Shown here: positions 57,385 through 64,000 of the stretch, piece by piece | How the letters are laid out: every line of letters starts with the position of its first letter | Position numbering within the stretch: the stretch's first letter is position 1 | Assembly: GCA_036897095.1 (NCBI GenBank) | Contig: JAYMSP010000016.1 | Coordinates: 59,297-123,296, forward strand | Origin: Plantago elongata | Taxonomy: Eukaryota; Streptophyta; Magnoliopsida; Lamiales; Plantaginaceae | Direction of reading: 5' to 3' | Length of the DNA stretch: 64,000 bases | Translations under genes and position numbers: made by a program | The notes under the pieces: model-generated | Told to the model about the DNA's origin: nothing | The model's input: the letters and a program-made list of their open reading frames with translations, nothing else | The model's database searches: none

Positions 57385-59303
57385 TAAGTGATATCTATGG
57401 TCATTCGAGGTAGAGAACAGAGTTTCAGCAAACCCGGAGATTCCTCTTACATATAGTCATACCGTTAACTTCACCTTAAACGAGCTGGCATGACATTGTG
57501 TTTGCATGATTCTTTGCATTGTTTCTTCCAAACAATGGCTACTTTCTAGAGTGGATTCACATTGGTGGGAGTTTAGGAAGACAGTGGCCGATCTTTTTGT
57601 TGAGCCTGTCCTACTGCACAAGGCCACACATAGACTAAAATTCTTATGTGAGAGAGACGTCTAATTTATGTGTAGAGTAACTTGGTTCTAACTTGATGCT
57701 GTTTGTTTGTACTGACCATCATGAGAATCTCTGGATGTTGTTTCTGTAATTCTGGAAGTGAAAGACCCCTTGAATTATCATTTTGTTGTGATTTATACAT
57801 TTGATGAGGGTATTATTACCTTAGTTCTTGTCGAAGTCTCTCTAACTCAACTATTTATTCAATCAACTGTAGTCTGTACTCTGTAGTATCCTCTACCTCT
57901 ACAAATGCTTCACAGTAACTGTTCCTCAAACCTTTTCAAGAATATTAAACTACAGTTTGTTTTGGGTAGGTTTCTCGTGCGTAAAGACGAATGTGCCTAG
58001 AATAGGAAAAAAAATGTGTGTTTTCCCCTATTGTGCATCACCTTGACACAGTGCAACAACGACTATGATACGTATATGACATTTGATTGTATAAACAACG
58101 ATTAAAAGTTTAGTTATTTGATTGCATGAACAACGATTAAAAGTTTAGTTCTGGCAATAGGTGGTTTCTATCCAACCTAAATTTATTAGACATGATGTTG
58201 ACACGTAAAAGTGATGTATAAAATATTAATTGTACAATCAATACATGATGTTGACATGTAAAAGAGATACATTAAACAATAAACTATACGATCATTAATT
58301 TCTTATGACATGACATGACATATGAAAGAAACGTATCAAACAATTAAATGTCTTTTAGTGTTGACTCGTGAAAAGAATATCAACCAAATGATCATTAAAT
58401 GGAGGAGAAATACGCACTTGACATTCGTCGAATTGGTGTCGCATAAAGACGAATCCAATAAAAGATATACAATGAAATGAACATTAGTGTGAACATGATT
58501 GAATGATTGATATGTTCTACTTATAAATTCCGATTTAGAGATAATAAAATGTAATTATTCTTTTTAAATAACGAATAAAAACTTAGACTTAATTTTTTTC
58601 GAAAAAGAATGAAGTATTTTCAATCGAGAAGTCCACTATGAAACTGTACAATACAAACTACAAAGGGAAGCAAGCAGCTAAAAACAGCTTGTGAATTTCA
58701 CCAGGTAATTTACCACGAAGTTCTTCTATCATCCATTTTGTTGTCAATGGTTTCTTCATCTCTTTCATCTCTTCATCATTTTGTTCATTTGCACATATTG
58801 ATGAAACAAAGATCCCCTTTTTTTGAATAATTCAGTTGCTACCTGGTAATATGCTTAAGTATCCAATCTGGGAATTGGGAAATGCCAAGTATGAACGTGT
58901 TCTAGGTCAACCCACTTCTGAATGCCACTAACCAAGTCCTAGGTACGTTCTTCATGAAAAAGATTCGACCTTTCTGCAACTCTATATGCTAGTCACTGTG
59001 TGTGTTGAATCTCTTGTTTTTCTTGTGATTTTTTGGTAGCTAAATATGAATTGGATTATCCATCTGATTCAGGTCTGTGATCATCTGGGTAATGCTGCTT
59101 TGAAATACTACTCTCTTAAACATGTTACCTAGCTTCTCTTAAGTTTATCCCTTTGTCCTACTCTGTGGGAGGCATATGGCAATGGTGGTTGAGATCTTTT
59201 ATTGGTTCATTCTTAGTTTTCTTGGTTCGAGTCTGTGTGGTATAGCTAGCTTCCTGACTCTTGGACTTGTATCTCTTTTTGTGAAGGCGAACTGAAGCAA
59301 ACA
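57385..59303. other. 3' region of GFAT and upstream region of the NLR gene
   Basis: 57385 to about 57780 is probably the GFAT 3' UTR. 58082-58420 contains two degenerate tandem repeats (listed separately). 58860-59303 is T-rich and may include 5' UTR and a leader intron of the NLR gene. No gene was recognised. Confidence 0.45.
58082..58400. repeat. Two adjoining degenerate tandem repeats (35 bp, and about 55-60 bp)
   Basis: A 35-bp unit (TTTGATTG..., ACAACGATTAAAAGTTTAGTT) occurs twice at 58082-58152. From 58190 a unit of roughly 55-60 bp recurs about four times, recognisable by GATGTTGACACGTAAAAG, GATGTTGACATGTAAAAG, GACATGACATATGAAAG and AGTGTTGACTCGTGAAAAG. The second set is strongly diverged. 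Confidence 0.7.
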
Positions 59304-62300
59304 ATGGCGGTTGGGGAGTTATTTCTCGGGGCATTCCTTAATGTATTGTTTGATAAATTGGCCGACGGGCTTGTATTGGCTTTTGCCAAAAGGGAGAGAA
59401 TATATAAGCTGCTCATTAAGTGGAATGATAGTCTTAAGCTCCTCCTGGCAGTGATCAGTGATGCGGAAGAGAAGCAACTTACAGATAAACATGTCAAATT
59501 ATGGCTGGAGAATCTCAGGGACTTGGCTTACACCTTGGATGATGTGTTGGATGAGATCACAACTCAGGCTTTCATTCAGAAGATGCAGGAGGGTGGATTG
59601 GAAAGAAAAGGGAAGATTGGGAAATTCATCAACATGTGCAAAGATTGGACACCTGATGCAATTATGTTCAAGAAGAGGATGAAGTCGAAGATCAAAGAGA
59701 TCTCAAATATGCTGGAACATATTGCAACTCAGGCAAATGCTTTGCGTCTGAATCCAACTGTCGGGGGTTCTTCATCTATATACAGGACACCTAGCACTTC
59801 GGTGATAGATTCACGTGTCTATGGGAGAGATAAAGATAAAGAAGCTGTGACCAAATTGGTGGTGTCTAATCGTGAAGAGGTCTCTGTCATTCCTATTGTG
59901 GGTATGGGTGGTGTTGGCAAAACAACACTAGCTCAACTTATCTATAATGATAACATAATGACTGAAAGCTTCGATCTGAAAATCTGGGTTTGTGTTTCAG
60001 AAGAATTTGATGTGTTTACTGTCACCAAGACGATTTATCATGCAGTTACTGGGGCGAGTACTGAATCAAAGGATTTAAATATGCTTCAAGTGGGTCTGCA
60101 GCAAGCACTTACCAGTAAGAAGTTCCTTCTTGTATTAGATGATGTCTGGAATGAGGATTATGCCAAGTGGAAGCAGCTGACCTGTGCTTTTGGTGTTGGG
60201 CTTCCCGGAAGCAAAGTTCTTGTAACTACGCGGAGTGCTAGAATTGCGAAAATGGTGGGTTCTGGAGATTCTTATAGAGTAAACGTATTGGATGACTGTG
60301 ATTGTCTATCTTTACTAGCTCAACATGCATTAGGAAAAGAGAATTTTGACGAACATCCAGATCTAAAGGAAATTGGTATAGCACTTGTAAAGAAATGTCG
60401 GGGGTTACCCTTGGCAGCAAAGACACTTGGAGGCCTTTTACGGTCTGAAGAAACTGTTTCTGAATGGGAAGATGTGTTGCATAGCAAGATATGGGATCTG
60501 CCTAAGGAAAATGACATTCTTCCTGTTCTAAGGTTAAGCTATAATCATCTTCCTCCTCATTTGAAGCACTTATTTGCCTACTGCTCTATCTTTCCAAAGG
60601 ACTATGAGTTTGACAAGTGCGAATTAGTGCTTTTGTGGATGGGTGAAGGTTTTCTTGGGGAACCAGAAGGCAGGAAAACAAAGGAACAGCTCGGATTTGA
60701 GTATTTTAATGAGTTGTTATCAAGGTCCTTTTTCCAACTAATCAGCAGTGATAGTTCACACTTTGTAATGCATGATCTTATAAATGACTTGGCTCAGTTT
60801 GTTGCTGGTGAAATATGTTACAAGCTTGATGAGAAAGTGGAAACTAATGAAGAATACAAGATACCAAAGAAGGCCCGTCATGCTTCATTCCTGCGTCATG
60901 AGTATGAAGTTTTCAAAAAATTTATGGGATTTCATCAAGTTGAAGGTTTGAGAACTTTCATACCAATGCCTGTCCAAAATGTTCATGTTTGGCCGCCTTT
61001 TTACTTGTCGCACAGGATCTTGATTGAGTTATTGCCAAATTTGCATAACCTGAGAGTTCTGTCTCTGAGTGGCTATTCCATCACTGAGATTCCTGATTTA
61101 ATATGCGCCTTGATTCATGTAAGGTACCTTAATCTATCTGGTACTGCGATAGTTTCATTGCCTGAGTCCTTGAGTAAGTTGTACAATTTGGAAACTCTAT
61201 CTATACGCAATTGCCGGTTCATCTGTAACTTGCCACCCACTATGGAGGATTTGGTTAACTTAAGGCATCTTGACAACTCAAATACAGATCAACTGAAGGA
61301 ACTGCCCGTTGAAATTGGGAAATTGAGAAATCTACAGACATTACCCAAAATCGTTCTTTCCAAGAGTGGTGGTAAATTGGGATTAAAGGAGCTGAGAAAT
61401 CTTGAGTTTCTGCGCGGTTCTGTTGCCCTTTTAGAGTTGCAAAATGTGATGATTACTGAGGATGCTAAAGAAGCATGCATGAGAAGTAAAACGGAACTTG
61501 AGGAATTACACTTGGCGTGGGCTAATGATATGGATGGTTCTCGAAATGCTCATAGAGAAGAAAGTGTATTAGATGAACTTCAACCACATACAAACTTAGG
61601 AACTCTCAAGATTGATTTTTATGGAGGTGTGAGATTTCCAAATTGGGTCGGCAATCCAGCATTCAAAAAACTATCCACTGTAAGTCTCAACGGCTTTCCA
61701 AATTGCACATCCTTACCTCCACTTGGGCAGCTGCCTGAGCTTAAGCACTTGTGGATTGAAGACATGCCCAAAATCAAGTACATCGGCGCTGGATTTTGCC
61801 CATTTCCAAAACTCGAGACGTTAAGATTTGCCCGCATGCCTGCATGGGTGAAATGGGCATTTCCCTCTGGTGAATCCCAAATGCAGTTCCCTTGTCTTAA
61901 AAAGCTCACCATTTTCAAATGCCCAAAACTAACTGAAATTTCGACGCTAAGCCTGCCAGTTCTTCATAATTTGGATGTTGAGCAATGCAATGCAGCGGTT
62001 CTGGAAAGCTTCCGTGATCTTGGTTCATTGGGTTACTTGAAAGTTGAGTACCTAACAGGGATCTCACATTTACCAAGAGAAGTTGTTTGTTCTATGGAAA
62101 ATCTTGAAGTTCTAGAGTGTTGTAACTGCAATGATCTTATATCTGTGTGGCCTATTGCATGTACCCTCCAACACCTCACGCGTCTAAGGCGCCTAGTTGT
62201 TGCAGACTGTTCTCTGCTCTCATGTTTGGGGGAACTTGGTCAAGAGCTACCTCCAAAACTCGAAATTTTGGAATTATTTCGTTGTGCAAGCTTAATATCC

Positions 62301-63323
62301 CTTCCGAACGACTTGAGCAACCTCAAATGCTTGACAGAGTTAATTCTGAAAAATTGCCCCAAGATCGTCAGATTTCCAGAACAAGGTATTCCTCCTGTAC
62401 TCAAGCGCCTTGAAATACTGGGTTGCAAAGACTTGGCGTCCCTCCCCATAAATACTTCGAAGCTTGAAAGATTGGAGATTAAGGAGTGTCCATCTTTGAA
62501 AAAATGGGAGGTAGATTTATTCCCTCGAAGCCTAAAGAAGCTTTCAATCAAGAACTGCGATGAACTGGAGCCGGTTGCTGAAGTGATGTTTCCACCCAAC
62601 CGAAGAATCATTCTAGAAGATCTCAGTATATGGGATTGGAAAAACTTCAGTACTCTACTCAAACAAGTGCATAATTTTTCGTTTCTTGCCGAATTGACGC
62701 TATCTCACTGCGAAGGTCTCGATCGCTTTCCAGAACAAGGCTTGCCTCCTCATTTGAAAACACTCTCTGTGGAGCATTGTTCGGGTCTCAGGTCTTTCCC
62801 AAATCAGATGCGTAATATGACATCTCTCATATCACTTGAGATACGTAGTTGCCGCAAGCTTAAGAGCTTCCCAAAATGTGATTTCCCACCAAACCTATCT
62901 TCTTTAAGAATCTGGGATTCTAGGAAACTGAAGCATTTATCTGAATGGGGCTTGCACAGGCTCAGTTTTCTTAGAGAATTCTCTTTATGCGGTGGATTTC
63001 AGGAGTTGGAATTACTTGGAGACGATAATCGTCTGTTTCCTTCTTCTCTGGTAAAGCTTTCTTTTGCAAGGTTCCCTAAACTAAGTTCACTCGCAACAGT
63101 GCTTGAAAATCTGTCTTCTCTGCACCATTTGTCGATCATGAACTGCACGAACCTAACTGTGCTTCCGAGTGAAAACTTCCTTGAAAGGCTTTGGCATTTG
63201 GAAATAAGTGACTGTCCCGCTTTAAAACAACGGTGTCTGAAGGATAAAGGCGAGTATTGGCCTAAGATCGCAGGGATACCTTGCGTGGTGATTGATGGAA
63301 CATATATTTATAGACAGAGTTGA
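59304..63323 (+). CDS. CC-NB-ARC-LRR (CNL) disease-resistance-type receptor
   Basis: An uninterrupted reading frame of 1339 residues starts at ATG 59304. The Rx-type coiled coil (about 5-130) carries the EDVID-like LRDLAYTLDDVLDEI. The NB-ARC follows with the P-loop GMGGVGKTT (residues 200-208), kinase-2 LLVLDDVW (Asp279/Asp280), RNBS-B GSKVLVTTRS, GLPLAAK, CSIFPKDYEF and an intact MHD (489-491, VMHDLINDLA). From about residue 560 to 1310 there are some 25-30 irregular leucine-rich repeats of the R13L1/RPP13-like type (LxxLxxLxIxxCxxL). Such proteins sit in the cytosol or at membranes, sense pathogen effectors and trigger immune cell death. All nucleotide-binding motifs are intact and there is no frameshift, so the gene looks functional. 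The effector recognised is unknown. Confidence 0.95.
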   Translation: MAVGELFLGAFLNVLFDKLADGLVLAFAKRERIYKLLIKWNDSLKLLLAVISDAEEKQLTDKHVKLWLENLRDLAYTLDDVLDEITTQAFIQKMQEGGLERKGKIGKFINMCKDWTPDAIMFKKRMKSKIKEISNMLEHIATQANALRLNPTVGGSSSIYRTPSTSVIDSRVYGRDKDKEAVTKLVVSNREEVSVIPIVGMGGVGKTTLAQLIYNDNIMTESFDLKIWVCVSEEFDVFTVTKTIYHAVTGASTESKDLNMLQVGLQQALTSKKFLLVLDDVWNEDYAKWKQLTCAFGVGLPGSKVLVTTRSARIAKMVGSGDSYRVNVLDDCDCLSLLAQHALGKENFDEHPDLKEIGIALVKKCRGLPLAAKTLGGLLRSEETVSEWEDVLHSKIWDLPKENDILPVLRLSYNHLPPHLKHLFAYCSIFPKDYEFDKCELVLLWMGEGFLGEPEGRKTKEQLGFEYFNELLSRSFFQLISSDSSHFVMHDLINDLAQFVAGEICYKLDEKVETNEEYKIPKKARHASFLRHEYEVFKKFMGFHQVEGLRTFIPMPVQNVHVWPPFYLSHRILIELLPNLHNLRVLSLSGYSITEIPDLICALIHVRYLNLSGTAIVSLPESLSKLYNLETLSIRNCRFICNLPPTMEDLVNLRHLDNSNTDQLKELPVEIGKLRNLQTLPKIVLSKSGGKLGLKELRNLEFLRGSVALLELQNVMITEDAKEACMRSKTELEELHLAWANDMDGSRNAHREESVLDELQPHTNLGTLKIDFYGGVRFPNWVGNPAFKKLSTVSLNGFPNCTSLPPLGQLPELKHLWIEDMPKIKYIGAGFCPFPKLETLRFARMPAWVKWAFPSGESQMQFPCLKKLTIFKCPKLTEISTLSLPVLHNLDVEQCNAAVLESFRDLGSLGYLKVEYLTGISHLPREVVCSMENLEVLECCNCNDLISVWPIACTLQHLTRLRRLVVADCSLLSCLGELGQELPPKLEILELFRCASLISLPNDLSNLKCLTELILKNCPKIVRFPEQGIPPVLKRLEILGCKDLASLPINTSKLERLEIKECPSLKKWEVDLFPRSLKKLSIKNCDELEPVAEVMFPPNRRIILEDLSIWDWKNFSTLLKQVHNFSFLAELTLSHCEGLDRFPEQGLPPHLKTLSVEHCSGLRSFPNQMRNMTSLISLEIRSCRKLKSFPKCDFPPNLSSLRIWDSRKLKHLSEWGLHRLSFLREFSLCGGFQELELLGDDNRLFPSSLVKLSFARFPKLSSLATVLENLSSLHHLSIMNCTNLTVLPSENFLERLWHLEISDCPALKQRCLKDKGEYWPKIAGIPCVVIDGTYIYRQS

Positions 63324-64000
63324 GTCATTTTCATCTGAGTCAAACTGTTCTTACCTTCTAAATCAGGTATGCGAAGCAGAAGTTCTTACATCAAACATTA
63401 AATTCTTGGTTCTACATATAAAGCTGAAATCATAATGCAACTTTCTGAATGCAGATATAAATTTCTGTTGTTAGTGTCTATGCGAATTCGTGAAGGATTT
63501 GCGCGATTGACTAATGCATCTTCTGATGCTTCAATTCGGAGGATAAATGTCTTGTTATGTGCTACTCTTCTATATGTTCTGTCTGTAAGTGTGTGAAGTT
63601 GTATTCTGTTTATTCTGATTTCATGCTTGCTGCTGTAATAGGCTTTCTTCTCTGGGAATTGGTCCCAGGTTTCCAATCAGTGTGTAATAAAATAATACAG
63701 GGACTTGCAATCTTTATTTTGTAAACTTCAATAATATAAAGCTTTTGGTTATTATTTTTCGATTTGAGATTAAATTGAGGTCGAATGGACCATAAACAAG
63801 TCGACAAAATAAAGTGGTAAACTTGAATCGGGCCGGAGGGAGATAAATCCTCATTCTTTTTTCCTCTTCTTACATGGATAAACTATGTAAATTGAAGAAA
63901 AAAGGTGTGAAAAATACAATCAGTCAATCAGATTTATATACTTACAGGAGAGGTAACAAAATTGCCCTATCTTTAAATATCATATGCTATCTTGGGGGGG
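63324..64000. other. 3' flank of the NLR gene
   Basis: No further gene was recognised. A possible 3' UTR extends to about 63700, where AATAAA-like signals occur (63688-63695). The window ends in a run of seven G. Confidence 0.45.

Overview
The window is nuclear DNA of a flowering plant. The genes carry many introns with canonical GT/AG borders, lie far apart in AT-rich DNA, and encode plant-type proteins (MADS-box factor, NLR immune receptor, BYPASS1-like, DUF716/TMEM45-like). Protein similarity and the absence of grass-like GC-rich genes suggest a eudicot, possibly an asterid. I cannot name the species.

Layout. 0-3 kb: the 5' exons of SEC31 (minus strand), with a tRNA-derived SINE in an intron. 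4.5-5.4 kb: an intronless TMEM45/DUF716 gene. 7-11 kb: a LINE 3' end, a decayed polygalacturonase gene and a probable remnant of an S1-like secreted protein. 13-15.8 kb: an eight-exon methyltransferase. 17.8-21.2 kb: an AGL15/AGL18-type MADS gene. 21.5-22.4 kb: a BYPASS1-like gene, tail to tail with the MADS gene. 22.5-28 kb: gene-poor DNA with three separate tandem repeats and a foldback structure. 28.3-32.6 kb: a serine carboxypeptidase-like gene, followed by a broken copy of its last two exons. 35-36.6 kb: complex I subunit NDUA2 (minus). 38-39.4 kb: NAA10. 40.3-41.5 kb: a small basic DUF2462-like protein (minus). 42.8-45.9 kb: neuroguidin/LCP5 (minus). 50.0-52.2 kb: a PIF/Harbinger DNA transposon with a decayed transposase. 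52.4-57.4 kb: GFAT, first enzyme of UDP-GlcNAc synthesis. 59.3-63.3 kb: a single-exon CC-NB-ARC-LRR resistance-type gene.

The genes do not form a pathway; this is an ordinary mixture of plant housekeeping, developmental and defence loci. The exon models were built by hand from splice consensus, reading-frame continuity and remembered family similarity. Most close in frame to a full-length protein.

I did not find a convincing new multi-gene system. The most unusual structure is at 24.47-25.35 kb: two inverted arms of about 175 bp around a GC-richer minisatellite. The minisatellite has a 20-bp unit and a 60-bp higher-order period. One arm shares a block with the non-coding part of the Harbinger element at 51.9 kb. 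Also notable are that Harbinger element, whose end is 230 bp upstream of the GFAT start codon, and the coordinated decay of the polygalacturonase gene.
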